Positions 45,349-57,824 of a stretch of DNA of 64,000 bases are shown piece by piece. The notes below the pieces were generated by a model. It did no database searches, was not told where the DNA came from, and saw only the letters and a program-made list of their open reading frames with translations. Location: NCBI GenBank assembly GCA_036874045.1, contig JAZBRI010000009.1:2852001-2916000 (forward strand). The letters run 5' to 3'. The DNA comes from Cymodocea nodosa (Eukaryota; Streptophyta; Magnoliopsida; Alismatales; Cymodoceaceae). Positions within the stretch are counted from its first letter, which is position 1, and each line of letters starts with the position of its first letter. The translations under genes were made by a program, and so were the position numbers.

Positions 45349-47252
45349 TGTTAGGATCGATAGGCTCACTAGAGGGGGGTGAATGGTGAAAGTGTGTAGT
45401 TTTTTAAAATTCTTTTGATGTTGAATCGAATGATTCAATAGAAATGTAATGAGATGAAACTAAGAGAATGCAAATCAGTAGAGACAAGAAATACACAGCA
45501 AATTTTAGGTGGTTCACCAACTTGGCTAGTCCACCCCGAAGATTCACTTGGGCTTCACTAAGTGTTTCAACACTTATACACTTGCTTTCAGGTTAAAGCA
45601 AGAACCAACTACATAGAAGTTTTTAGGTATAAACTTCAGTAAACCAACCTCTAGAGTTTTCAAGTCGAAACTCAAACCAACACTATATGTAGCTTTCAGG
45701 TTGAAACTACAAACCAACAACTTTAATCCTTCAATCAGAGTTTTGGCTCATAGAGCTTTTTCTGCAATAGATCTTTAGAATATGCTTCACTATTTGCAGA
45801 CTTGAGTGTAAATGGAATTGGAGTGTAGCTCACTGTATCTCTCCCATATATCCGTTGTCTATATTTTGTATATATACCTAATATGTTCAACGATCATATT
45901 TTCCTCCAACGGATGTATTCTACTGTACTTGATTAGGCTCAAGTCCTAATACGGTAAGTTACCATTCAGAAAATCGTTTCAAGATATCTTACCGATTTTC
46001 CTATCCTTTCGGATAGTTAGCTATGCAACTCTTCGAAGAGTATCTGTAACTTACCGAAAGATCACTTAACCTCTATTGCCAGGTAGGATTCCAGAATATT
46101 TAAATGTAAGCTGCCATTCAATCGGATACTTATAACTGTAACTCTATAGTTTGTCTCTGTTAACTTTCCGATTGCTTTAATTCAGCACGAGCATAAAGGG
46201 CTGACTTAAGTTTCAGAAGGTTATTCCTGTAATTCACCAAAATGCTTCAGGATTTCAGATAGTTATTTTTCTAACTCTCCGAAAACTTATTTGAGCCACT
46301 CTTTGGAATTCTGCACGTGGGAAATTCAATGACTTAAGTTTCGGATGGTTAAACTATAACTCACCGAAACTCTTTTGAAATTTCGGATAGTTATCTTTCT
46401 ATCTCTCTGAAAACCCATTTGAGCATCTGTCTGGAATTCTACACGTGGGAAATTCACTGACTTAAGTTTCGGATAGTTAAACTGTAACTCACCGAAACTT
46501 TCTTGAAATTTCGGATAGTTATCTTTCTAACTCTCTGAAAACTTAAATGATCTTCTTTTTGGAATTCTGCACGTGGCAATTTCAATAACTTAAGTTTCGG
46601 ATAGTTAAACTATAACTTACCGAAACTCTCTTTGAAATTTCGGATAGTTATCTAACTCTCCGATTTTCCCTTTTAAGCTTTCAACTACCGACTTCTCCAT
46701 TTTGCACGTGCATAATAAAATGACTTAAGTTCCGGAAAGTTAGGCCTATATCTTACCGAAAACTCGAATAGTTATCTAACCCTCCGAAAAGAAAACTCGG
46801 ATAGTTATCTAACTCTCCAACAAGTCTTTTAAGCTTCCGTTCTGTATTTCTACACGTGATTTATTAAATGACTTAAGTTTCGGATAGTTAGCCTTTCTAA
46901 CTTTCTGATTTTCCCTTTTTCTTTTGGATAGTTAACTTCATAACTCTTCGATCATTCAACCAACTTAACTGTCTGATTTAATACCTCTTTGAAGGCTTTG
47001 TAAAATTCAGATAGTTATCCTTCTAATTGTCCGATAGTCTTGCTGTTGTTTTACTCTTCGGATACTTGAACCTGTAACTATCCGATTTTGCTGTATCTTG
47101 AAAGTATTATCATCTAGAACCTTCTCGATCTATTCATCTACTTAGAATTTGTTCTAACAGCCATCTAATCTAATGCAGTACAGACTTAACTGTGAAATAC
47201 AATATGTTTCCTCACATAGGTTTTGCATTATCAAAATACTCGGGTTCTAACA
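45349..47252 (-). repeat. Solo LTR 1, Sirevirus-like family
   Basis: 1904 bp, minus orientation, flanked by perfect GCTCA duplications (45344-45348 and 47253-47257). Ends match the LTRs of 47396-55220. It is 500 bp longer because of an expanded array (about 45960-47100). The units are roughly 120-138 bp and contain GACTTAAGTTTCGGATAGTTA, TAACTCACCGAAAC and CACGTG; unit starts at about 46330, 46450, 46588, 46721 and 46870. Formed by recombination between LTRs of a former full element. Confidence 0.9.
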
Positions 47253-47395
47253 GCTCAGTCATCTCGCATGGCTAGGCCGTGTGCACAATAGGGCGTATGC
47301 CACCTACATGAACGTCGTGGGAGGTGCTCGAATTCTGGCTAGAGGCCGCGAGCGGATGTGTCATGAACCTCCCTTGATACTCCTAGTGAGCATTA
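47253..47395 (+). other. Harbinger 2 fragment between LTRs
   Basis: 143 bp of relatively GC-rich DNA between solo LTR 1 and the Sirevirus-like element, beginning and ending with their target duplications (GCTCA, CATTA). The plus-strand open frame starting at 47281 runs into the LTR and is not a gene. Confidence 0.5.
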
Positions 47396-48794
47396 TGTTA
47401 GGACCCTTGTATTTTGATAATGCAAAAACCTATGTAAGGAAACAAATTATTTTTCACAAATTAGATAGTTCAGCAAAAGAGCAGAAGGCAAATAAGTCGA
47501 TACAGATAGTTCAAAATTTGTTGCAAGAGATAAACAGGAAATCGGAAGGTTACCAAGCTTAACTATTCAAAAGAGATAAATCTTCGGTGAGTTACCAGGC
47601 TTAAGTATCCCATGAGTCAGTGTTAAGCAACAGAATCACCATCGGACGGTTAGAAAATTAACTATCCGATAATACAAGGCCTTCGGAGAGTTTTAAAGAT
47701 AGTTGGCTAAATGATTGGAAAGTTAGGAAGGCTAACTATCCAAAACTTAAGTCATTAAATTTTCCACATGTAGAAATCCAAAACAGAAGTTTAAAAGGAT
47801 CTTTCGAAGAGTTAGAAAGCTAACTATCCGAAAAATAAGAGGTTTCAGAAAGTTACAAATTTAACTATCCGAAACTTAAGTCACTATATTATGCACGTGT
47901 AGAAATAAGAAGATAGCAGTCAAAAGCTTAAAAGAGGAATCGAGAGGTTACCATAGCTAACTATCCAAAAGTTGAAGATTTTCAGTAGGTTAACATCCAT
48001 AACCATCCGAACTTAAGACTCTTCACGTGTGTGACTTAAAATCCCACATGACACAAACAAAAGAACATAAGTGGATTTTCGATGAGTTACGGCTATTCTT
48101 CGGAGAGTTACTCAATTAACCATCTGAAAATCAAAGGGAATTGGAAGGTTACAAGTTCGATAGTATACAGAACGATAACTTACTATTTTTGGGACTGACT
48201 ACACAGTAAGTACAGTAGAAAACATTCGTTAGAAGTGAATATGATCGTTATACCTTTTGGTATAAATATGAGAAGTAAAGGGAAGATTAGAACAACGATT
48301 ATCATATATTGTGAGCTACTCAAAAATTTTAGAAACACTCTCAAGTCTGCAAAATACAGAAATATTCTCAAAGTTCACTACAACATAAAAGCTCCCTACG
48401 CTCAAACTCTGTTTCAAAGTTCAAAGCTGTTGGTTCGTGAGTTTCAACCTGAAAACTCATTGTTGGTTAAGAGTTTATACTTGAAAGCTCGAAGAAAGGT
48501 TGGTTGTTGAGCTTCAACCTGAAAGCTCAAGTATTAATTCTTGCTTCAACCTAAAAGCAAGTGTTGTAAGTATTCATATACTTAGTGAAGCCCAAGTGAA
48601 TCTTGGGAGTGGACTAGCCAAGTTGGTGAACCACCTAAAAATCTCTCTATGTTCATTACTTTTCACTATTTTGCATGTACATTGATTAATTAAGTTCACA
48701 GATAAATTGAATCAACCAATTAAGTTTAAAAGGAAGTTAAAATTACACACACACACCATTCACCCCCCCTCTAGTGTGCCTTTCGATCCTAACA
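47396..48794 (+). repeat. 5' LTR of Sirevirus-like element
   Basis: 1399 bp, TGTTAGGACCC...CGATCCTAACA. It contains repeated GGATAGTTA/TAACTATCCG-type motifs and CTTAAGT and CACGTG sites between 47560 and 48150. A TATA box (TATAAATA) lies at 48261-48268. Confidence 0.93.
48261..48268 (+). promoter_or_regulatory. LTR TATA box, Sirevirus-like element
   Basis: TATAAATA in TTGGTATAAATATGAGAAG. The same box is at 54687-54694 in the 3' LTR. It is positioned after the palindrome array, as expected for a U3 promoter with upstream regulatory sites. Confidence 0.7.
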
Positions 48795-48796
48795 AT

Positions 48797-48808
48797 TGGT
48801 ATTAGAGC
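48797..48808 (+). promoter_or_regulatory. Primer binding site, Sirevirus-like element
   Basis: TGGTATTAGAGC two bases after the LTR. It differs by one C-to-T change from the usual TGGTATCAGAGC complementary to initiator methionine tRNA. Confidence 0.85.
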
Positions 48809-48845
48809 CTGGTTAATCCATTTTAAGATTTAACCATCTAGATAA

Positions 48846-50165
48846 ATGACACAATTTGATGAGGGGTAAAACATCCACAGACCTCCTCTATTTGATGGTT
48901 CCAACTATAATTATTGGAAGAATAGAATGGAGTGTTTCCTTAGGAGTTCTGATGTAAAACTTTAGAAGATTGTTGTTCTTTGAACTACACTTCCAACTAG
49001 TAATATTATAGACTAGATTGAGGAGGATGAGAGAATCATCTAAGTGGATGCTCGAGGGCTGAATGCTATATACTATGCACTAACAGCTGAACAGTATAAC
49101 AAAGTTTCTACATACAAATCTGCACATGAAGCTTGAAAAATCCTTCAAGTTACACACAAAGGTACAAGCCAGGTAAAGGACACAAAAATTAGCATTCTGT
49201 TGAGAAAACTAAAATTATTTAAAATGAATGATAATGAAAGCATAATTGAAATGTTTTCAAGATTTACTAAGATTATTAACAGTCTTAAAGGCTTGGGAAA
49301 GGAATTCTCTTCACATGAATAAGTACAAAAGATTCTAAGAAGTTTAATTGTTGAGTGGAAATAAAAATTCACTTCCATTCAAGACTCCAAGGATCTCAAC
49401 AACTACACTATTGAGCTATTGGGCAATCTACTGGCCCACAAGGTTCAAATGAAAGACTGGAAGGAATAGGAGGGAATTGTTGAAAAGAAAGCTGAGAAGA
49501 AAAATGAAATTGCATTTCCTTCAATAGAAGAAGCTCTGAGCTCAGAAGATGATGAGATTATGTTACTAGTAAGGAATTTCAAAAAATTTATGAAGAAAAA
49601 CAATAAGACTAGCTCCTCCAAAAGAACAATTCCTACATGCTTTAAATGCAAAAAGCAAGGGCATATATAAACCTTTTGTCCATTACAGACAGAAGAGGAT
49701 CAGACGGATAAGAAGAGAAGATGGAAGAAAATGGCTCTCAAAGTTACTTAGGATGATAATAGCTCCTCAAATAGTTCTTCAAATTCTAAAGATGAAGCTA
49801 CAACCAACGTGTGCTTTGCAACACAAGAGGTATGCTCCACTTCTTCTTATTGTTCAGAAAACGAACATAATGAATTAAATGTAAATAGTCTTCTATGTAT
49901 AGTAGATAATCTATATGTTAAATGTAGAGAATATAAGAAAGAGATTAAAAGGTTGAATATCTGTTTAGAAGATTCTTTTGTTGAATTAGAAACAGCTCTA
50001 ATTGAAAATAGAAACTTAAAAACTAACATGGATAAATATAGTTGTGATAACTATGAGTTAAAAGAAAAAAATAAAAATTTATTAACTAAAATCTTTGATC
50101 TAAAAAGTACCATTTGCAAATTTACACAAGGTCAAAAAGGACTAGATAAAATTATAGGATCTTAA
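48846..50165 (+). pseudogene. Gag of Sirevirus-like element
   Basis: Starts MTQFDEG, then a stop, then NIHRPPLFDGSNYNYWKNRM, the UBN2/copia Gag signature. A CCHC knuckle (CFKCKKQGHI-TFC, CX2CX4HX4C, one position now a stop) is at about 49638-49678. A Ser-rich segment and a charged coiled-coil-like tail (49809-50165) follow. At least eight in-frame stops occur, most explained by CAA/CAG to TAA/TAG or TGG to TAG. Confidence 0.82.
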
Positions 50166-50419
50166 TTGCCAAATGGAATTAAATTTGGCCTAGGGTATGC
50201 TACACCATAGGAAGTACCTTATTGTGGTGGCATGATTCGATCATATAGAGATGGCACCACTGTATTTGCTATCAGAAGAAGATCGAGTCATATGTGGCTA
50301 CCAAGAGGCAATAAATTTAATGTTTTAAGGACTAACTCTGTTGGATCTAAAAAGATTTGGGTACCAAAAGCCTTAATTTCAATATAAATTACAAGATAAC
50401 AAGGAGCTTCAAGGACGTA

Positions 50420-51645
50420 CAACAAAATAGATTGTGGATAGTGGATGCTCAAAGCACATGACAAGTAAGAAAAAATTTCTTGATTCAGTTAAAAGCTTAA
50501 GTTCAGGATCTGTTAAATTTGGTAATAATGAAAAATGTAAAATTACTGCAATAAGAAATATAACATCTGAAAATGGTAGAATTGAGAATGTCTTACATGT
50601 TAATGGACTAAAACAAAATTTATTAAGTGTAGGACAATTGTATGATATAGGTTATAATGTTTCATTTACTAGTGAAAATTGTTACATCATTGATCAAGCT
50701 ACAAATGAGATAAAATTTACTAGTTTTAGAAATTGCTCAATATACACACTAAACTTTCCATATGAAAATTCTGCAAATAATTCCTGTTTGGTAGCATCTA
50801 GTGAAGATGATTGGTTATGGCATAAAAGACTTGGTCATGTCAGTATGAAGATTCTCAGAAAGTTATCCAAGAATGATCTAGTCAAGGGACTACCTAAACT
50901 TGAATTCAAGAAAGACAAGGTGTATAGTGATTGTATGTTAGGCAAGCAAAAGAGAACTTCTTGACATAGCAAAAATGAGATTAACACCAAAAAGCTATTA
51001 GAACTTTTACATCTAGATCTTTTTGGCCCAACTCAAATATCAAGTCTTGGGGGTCAAAAATATACTCTTGTTATTGTAGATGATTTCTCTAGATTAACTT
51101 GGGTAATATTTTTGACACATAAAAATGAGATATGCAATGAATTCAGAAATTTCTGCATAAGAGTTCAAAATCAAAAGGAATTGATAGTGAAGAAAATCAA
51201 AAGTGATCATGGAGGAGAATTTGAAAATTATGAATTCGAAAATCTTTGCAATTCTTTTGGAATCCTACATGAATTCTCTTGCCCTAGAACTTTAGCTCAA
51301 AATGGAGTTGTGGAAAGAAAGAATAGAACATTACAAGAAATGGCTAGAACTATATTGAATGCCATTAATTTACCAAAATTTCTTTGGGCCAAAGGTGTAG
51401 GTACCGCTTGTCACATCTCCAATAGAACTCATATCATATCTATGCAAAATAAGATACCTTTTGAACTTTGGTTTGATAAGACTTCAAATGTTGGATATTT
51501 TAAGACATTCGGATGCAAATGCTTTATCTTAAACACTAGAGATGCTAAAGACAAGTTTGATTCAAAATCTGAACCTGCCATACTTGTTGGATACTCATCT
51601 AGAAGCAAAGCTTATAGAGTATACTTACTAAAGACAGAAGAGTAG
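50420..51645 (+). pseudogene. Protease and integrase of Sirevirus-like element
   Basis: Protease active site IVDSGCSKHMTSKKKF (50428 on). Gag-pre-integrase zinc region DWLWHKRLGHVSMKILRKLS...CMLGKQKR (50812-50960). A TGA at an Arg position follows. Integrase core: LHLDLFGPTQ, VDDFSRLTWV, then KSDHGGEFENYEFEN and QNGVVERKNRTLQEMAR (51112-51645), with the catalytic D, D and E all present. The frame stops at 51646, before the RT domain. Confidence 0.87.
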
Positions 51646-51949
51646 AGGAAAATATAAATGTTCAGTTTGATGAAGATTTGATATAGAATCTCAGAAATTT
51701 AAAGATTGACAATGAGAGTGAAAATGAAAATTTTGAAAAAGATAACTACAAGCAGAAACTCAGATCCTAAGCATCAAATCAGAATCAAAATAGTTGGAAA
51801 TTCAAATCTAACCATCCCATAGAATAAATAATTGGAAACATAACCAAAGAGGTACAGACTAGAAGCAAAACTCAAGATATTTGCAATTATTGTGCATTTG
51901 TGTCAAAAATTGAGCCAAAATTAGTAGACGAAGCTTGTAAGGATATTTA

Positions 51950-53439
51950 CTAGACAATGGCTATGCAGGAAGAATTAAATCAGTTTCAAAAAAATAATGT
52001 TTGGGAATTAGTGAAGAAACTTGTAGGAAAATTCATCATTGGGACTAAATGGATTTTCAGAAATAAATTAGATGAAGAAGGAAACATACTCAAAAATAAA
52101 GCTTGACTAGTTGCACAAGGATATAATCAGTAAGAAGGCATTGATCATGAAGAAACTTTTGTACTAGTAATCAGAATTGAAGCTATCAAAATGTTGCTTA
52201 CTTTTGCAAGCAGTATGAGGATAAAATTATTTCAAATGGATGTAAAGAGTGCAATTTTGAATGGAGAAATACAAGAAGTATTTGTTAAACAACCCCCTGG
52301 ATTTGAAGATGAAGTCGATTCAGATCATGTCTATAGATTAAAAAATGCTTTATATAGTTTGAAACAGGCACCCAAGGCATGGTATGAAAAATTGAAAAAG
52401 TTCTTAACTGATAATGATTTCATCATAGGCAAAGTGGACAACACTTTGTTTATTAAAACTTTTGATTTAGACATTTTGATTGTTCAAATCTATGTTGATG
52501 ATATTGTTTTTGAAGCTACATCAGAAAAACTATGTCATGAATTTCAAAACTTGATGAAAAATAAATTTGAAATGAGCATGATGGGAGAGTTGAAGTTTTT
52601 CTTAGGATTATAGATCCATCAAGTGAAATATGACATCTTTGTCAATCAAGAAAAATACTGCAAAGAAACTCTAAAGAAATTTAGCTTTGAGAACATCAAA
52701 TCTGCGAACACTCCAATGAGTTCAAATATTAAACTTGAAAATGATGAATTAGGTGTTACAGTAGATCAAAAGACACAGAGGTATGATTGGATCTCTGTTA
52801 TACCTATCAACAAGTAGGCCAGATATCATGTTCAGTGTATGTTTGTGTGCTAGATTTCAAGCATCACCAAAAGAATCTCATCTGAAATTAGTCAAAAGAA
52901 TCTTCAAGTATTTACAAGGCACTAAAGATTTTGGATTATATTACTTAGCTGACAATAGTCTAACTTTAACATGTTATAGTGATGTAGATTATGCAAGTAG
53001 TAGATCAGATAGAAAAAGTACAAGTGGTACATGCCAATTGCTTGGAAATTCTTTAATTTCATGGTTCAGTAGGAAACAAAATTGTATTGCATTATCTACT
53101 ACTAAAGCCGAATATATTGCAGCAGATCTATGTTGTGCTCAAATTTTATAAATGTAGCAAACTTTAGCAGATTACAGATTGAAAATTCAGAATACAGATA
53201 TATTTTGTGATAACAGTAGTGCAATAAGCTTATCCAAGAATACAGTACTTCATTCTAGAACCAAGCATATCGAGATTAGACATCATTTCTTGAGAGATCA
53301 TGTGGAAAAAGGGCACATCTCACTCAAGTTTGTTCCAACAGAAAATCAACTTACAGATATTTTCATAAAACCTTTAAATGAATCAACATTTAATTATATT
53401 AGAAGAAATCTAGGCATTTGTTCTTTGCATGACTTATAA
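51950..53439 (+). pseudogene. Reverse transcriptase and RNase H of Sirevirus-like element
   Basis: RT: WIFRNKLDEEGNI, LFQMDVKSAILNGEIQEVF, KQPPGFE, LYSLKQAPKAWYEK and catalytic YVDDIVFEAT. Stops at an Arg (KA-LVAQGY) and two Gln positions. A frame shift near 52785 leads into IGSLLYLSTSRPDIMF. RNase H: YSDVDYASSRSDRKSTSG, WFSRKQNCIALSTTKAEYIA, then IFCDNSSAISLSKN and ENQLTDIFIKPLN (to 53439). Domains are complete apart from point damage. Confidence 0.9.
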
Positions 53440-53807
53440 TTCACTCATATTTGGTTTATGATTATTATCCCTCAAGCTCACCATATGGGAGCTTATTTTC
53501 TACTAATGTGTACTTATGTAGGACTTATTAGAAGTCTCCTTTTATCTAATGACAAAAAGGGGGAGAAGTATAATGAGAAATTACATGGCATTTTATAGAT
53601 TAGGGGAAGTATAAAGAGAAATTACATGAAAGGCAGGGGGAGAAATCCCAACACATAGATAGGGGGAGATATTTTCTAAATTGTGCTTCACTTGTTTTCT
53701 ATAAGTTCCAGAAATCTGTTTTACTTATTTTCTATGCGACAAAATGTATAGAAATAAACTAGGGAGTGAAATACATGTAATTAAATGTAAAAGATTTTGT
53801 CATTATC
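53440..53807 (+). other. 3' untranslated region with repeated purine tracts, Sirevirus-like element
   Basis: Contains AAAAGGGGGAGAAG near 53555, AGGGGAAG near 53602, AGGGGGAGAAAT near 53636 and AGGGGGAGATAT near 53660, before the terminal PPT. Multiple PPTs here are a known Sirevirus feature. Confidence 0.65.
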
Positions 53808-53821
53808 AAAAAGGGGGAGAT
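53808..53821 (+). promoter_or_regulatory. Polypurine tract, Sirevirus-like element
   Basis: AAAAAGGGGGAGATT directly before the 3' LTR start (TGTTAGG at 53822). Confidence 0.85.
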
Positions 53822-55220
53822 TGTTAGGACCCTTGTATTTTGATAATGCAAAAACCTATGTGAGGAAACAAATTGTATTTCACATATTAGACAGTTCAGC
53901 AAAAGAGCAGAAGGCAGATAAGTCGATATAGATAGTTCAGAATTTGCTACAAGAGATAAACAAGAAATCGAAAGGTTACCAAACTTAACTATCCGAAAGA
54001 GATAAATCTTTAGTGAGTTACCAGGCTTAAGTATTCGATGAGTCAGTGCTAAGCAGTAAAATCATCATTAAACAGTTAGAAATTTAACTATCCAAAAATA
54101 CAAGGCCTTCGGAGAGTTTTAAAGATAGTTGGCTGAATGATCAGAAAGTTAGGAAGGCTAACTATTCGAAACTTAAGTCATTAAATTTCCCACGTGTAGA
54201 AATCTAGAATAGAAGCTTAAAAGGATTTTTCGAAGAATTAGAAAGCTAACTATTCGAAAAACAAGAGATTTCAGAAAGTTACAAATTTAACTATCCGAAA
54301 CTTAAGTTACTCTATTATGCACGTGTAGAAATAAGAAGATAGCAGTTGGAAGCTTAAAAGAGGAATCAGAAGGTTACTATAGCTAACTATCCAAAAGTTG
54401 AAGATTTTCGGTAAGTTAACATCCATAACCATCCGAACTTAAGACTCTTCACATGTGTGACTTAAAATCCCACGTGACACAAACAAAAGGACTTAAGTGG
54501 ATTTTCGGTGAGTTACGGTTGTTCTTCAGAGAGTTACTTAGTTAACCATTCGAAAATTAAAGGGAATCAGAAGGTTACAAACTAGACAGTATATAGAACG
54601 GTAACTTACTATTTTTGAGATTGACTACACAGTAAGTACAGTAGAAAACATCCATTAGAAGTGAATATGATCGTTATACCTCTTGGTATAAATATGAGAA
54701 GTAAAGGGAAGATTAGAACAATGATTATCATATATTTTGAGCTACTCAAAAATTCTAAAAACACTCTCAAGTCTGCAAAATACAAAAATATTCTCAAAGT
54801 TCACTACAGCACAAAAGTTCCCTGCGCTCAAACTCTATTTCAAAGTTCAAAGCTGTTGGTTCGTGAGTTTCAACCTGAAAACTCACTGTTGGTTAAGAGC
54901 TTGTACCTGAAAGCTCAAAGAAAGGTTGGTTGTTGAGCTTCAACCTGAAAGCTCAAGTGTTGGTTCTTGCTTCAACTTAAAAGCAAGTGTTGTAAGTATT
55001 CATATACTTAGTGAAGCCTAAGTGAATCTTGGGGGTAAACTAGCCAAGTTGGTGAACCACCTAAAATTTTTTCTATGTTCATTACTTTTCACTGTTTTGC
55101 ATGTACATTGATTAATTAAGTTCACAGATAAATTGAATCAACCAATTAAGTTTAAAAGAATGTTAAAATCACACACACACACCATTCACCTCCCCTCTAG
55201 TGTGCCTTTCAATCCTAACA
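53822..55220 (+). repeat. 3' LTR of Sirevirus-like element
   Basis: 1399 bp, same length as the 5' LTR with scattered substitutions, many of them C/T or G/A. Carries the same palindrome field and TATA box. Confidence 0.93.
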
Positions 55221-56180
55221 CATTATATGGGCTGTGGGGTTGCAATCCAAGCTGGAAATCGCGTAAATGCCTTGTGCCAACTGTGGATTCATCCCTTGCA
55301 TTCCATAAATTTTATCATGTACATGTAGTGGTGTTTTACCTTTTTGGCATGCCTTTCTGGTCAACTTATAAACTATCATGTATCTATGAGTTAACGAGAT
55401 CATGTCATGTAGACATAAGTTAATTTCTTGTTATAGTTGGTTTCTTTAAGGTCAATTATTTTCTTATAACCAACCAATATTGAGCTCCAATTGAGCACAA
55501 ATAAGATCTAAATCCTAGAATCAATTGAAACCTAGGCCTATATAACTCGGTGACACGTTGTTATGCATTTACACCTTGCTTTCACTACTACGGTGACATG
55601 TTGTTATGCATTGATGTTGCATACCTAGATATCGTTTTGATGGATTTGCCATGTTTTCACGGTGTTTTTTTTGAATAAATTCTTTATTGGGGGCTTAACA
55701 TTAAATAATTTATTTTTTATTCACCTTGTTCTAATGCCACTTTCAGCTTCAAGATTCACATGCTTTTGTGTTGTTTTTCTTGGATGATCCTTGTGTTTTG
55801 GCTAACTTCATTCATCTCAGTTTTTTTTTTTATAGGCGATTTATTTTCATAGAACTAGGGCATGTGAACTGGAATTTTAGATGTCAAACACATAATGAGA
55901 TAATAGGTAGTCTCTATTATAGTTAGGCTTATTATTTGTCATTTATTATATTTTATTGATATCATTTTAAAAGTTAGTCGAAAAGTTAGGCTTCTTCTCT
56001 ACAGTATGGTTTTAAAAGGGGATGACTTGCAATTCTTTCTCCATTTTTCAAACTTGTCATTGGCCTTGCTCAAGCTCTACTTGTTATTGTTTTGCTTTCA
56101 TTTTCTATAATTGAGTAGATTAACAAAATATGTTATGTTTTTGCAAATCCCATAATCTTCTATGGGAGCAGTTAATTACT
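55221..56180 (+). other. Harbinger 2 sequence before the Myb exon
   Basis: About 960 bp after the Sirevirus-like element, beginning with its CATTA duplication. No coding motif recognised until about 56214. It is presumably untranslated or intron sequence of Harbinger 2, possibly with host DNA; the boundary is unclear. Confidence 0.4.
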
Positions 56181-56327
56181 ATTTGTTCTCATGTAGTAAA
56201 TAGCTACTCTTGATAGAGGAAGGGGTAATAGAGGACAAAGTTTTATAACTTGGAATGTTGATGCATTCTTTTTAGATATTTTGTTAGAAGCATTAAATAA
56301 GGGAAACAAAAAAACTCAAGATAGAAA

Positions 56328-57824
56328 TGTTAGGACCCTAGTATTTTGATAATGCAAAAACCTATGTGAGGAAACCAAATTGTATTTCACAGATATGATA
56401 GCTCAACAAAAGATCAAAAGGTAGACGAACAGATGCAGAAAGTTCCAAAAGATACTACTATAGAGCTATAGAAAAATCGGATAGTTACAGGTCTAAGTAT
56501 CCAAAGAGCAAGTTTAAAGCAGCAACAACACTATCGGACAGTTAGAAGAATAACTATCCGAAATCATAAAGCCTTCGGAGAGTTATGAAAAGCAATTGGT
56601 TGAATGATTGGAGAGTTAAGGAGTTAACTATCCGAAAGCAAAAGGAAAATCAAAAAGTTAGAAAGGCTAACTATCCGAAACTTAAGTCATTCAATTTCTC
56701 ACATGTAGAAATTCAGAACAGAAGCTTAAATGAGTTTTCGGAGAGTTAGAAAGCTAACTATTTGAAAAACAGGAAGTTTCGGTGAGTTGCAGTTATAACC
56801 ATCCGAAACTTAAGTTATTCTATTATGCACGTGTAGAAATGAGAAGACAACTGTCGGAAGCTTAGAAGAAGAAAATCGGATAGTTACTATAGCTAACTAT
56901 TCGATAGTCAAGAGAATTTCGGTGAGTTATAATTGCAAGTATCTAAACTTTAAATACTTCACGTATATGACTTAAATTCTCATGTGACTCAAACCAAAAG
57001 AACTTAAGTGGATATTCAATGAGTTACGACTGTCCTTTGGATAGTTACACAGATAACTATCCAAAAGCTTGAGAAAATTGGAAGGTTATCATGAAACACC
57101 TTTCCAAACGGTAACTTGCCATATTTAGGTCTGATTTCTTAGCAAGTACAGTACAATAAATCCGTTGAAGTGAAAATATGATCGTTGATAGTTCAAGCAT
57201 AAATACAAATAGATCATTCAATATTCAGCAAAGCTATCAAGTGAGAATATAGATACAATCACATACAGAGATATAGTATACATTGCAGATCAATTATTGT
57301 TACAGAAGAATGGCTTAATTCAGATTGACTACAACATAGAATTGATTGAAAGCTGGATTAACAAGAAGATTCTTAAAGCTCTCCATGCACTGAAAGTCTG
57401 ATCCAAGAAGGATCATTTGGTTTGTGGCTTCAACCTGAAAATTACATTAAAGCTGTTGGTTTGTATTTCAACCTAAAAACTGAAAAGGTTGGTTTACTGA
57501 AGTTTGTACCTGAAAACTTCTTTGTGGTTGGTTAGAGCTACGACCAGAAAGCTCAAGTAAATGGTTGGTTCTTGCTTCACCTTGAAAGTAAGTGTATGTA
57601 ATTGTTGAGACACTTAGTGAAGCCCAAGTGATCCTTGGGGGTGGATTAGCCAAGTTAGTGAACCACCTAAAATTCCCTTGTGTTTATTACTTTTATTTTT
57701 GTTGTGCATGTTTAGTACTTGTGCAAACTGATTAATCAAATTAGTTAGAAAAGTTAGTAAAAAGTTTTAATTACACATTGATCACCATTCACCCACCCTC
57801 TTGTGAAACCATACGTTCCCAACA
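56328..57824 (+). repeat. Solo LTR 2, Sirevirus-like family
   Basis: 1497 bp, plus orientation, flanked by perfect AGAAA duplications (56323-56327, 57825-57829). Starts TGTTAGGACCCTAG, ends CGTTCCCAACA. It carries the same TAACTATCCGAAA, CTTAAGT and CACGTG field. It interrupts the Myb-like coding frame. Confidence 0.92.

Larger units (their letters stand above)
47396..55220 (+). mobile_element. Sirevirus-like Ty1/copia retrotransposon, full length but decayed
   Basis: 7825 bp, with perfect 5-bp duplications CATTA/CATTA and two LTRs of exactly 1399 bp. Primer site TGGTATTAGAGC (initiator Met tRNA type, one mismatch) and PPT AAAAGGGGGAGAT. Order gag, PR, INT, RT, RNase H is that of Ty1/copia. 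The RT/RNase H sequences and the several AGGGGGAGA tracts before the 3' LTR fit the Sirevirus (SIRE/Maximus) lineage. Many stop codons make it non-autonomous. Confidence 0.93.

Noticed and set aside
45960..47100. Regularly spaced repeats that could suggest a CRISPR array
   Set aside because: Units are degenerate, have no unique spacers, lie in an LTR of a plant retroelement and have no cas genes.
47281..47562. 93-codon plus-strand ORF
   Set aside because: It starts in a Harbinger fragment and continues across the LTR boundary at 47396; no motif.
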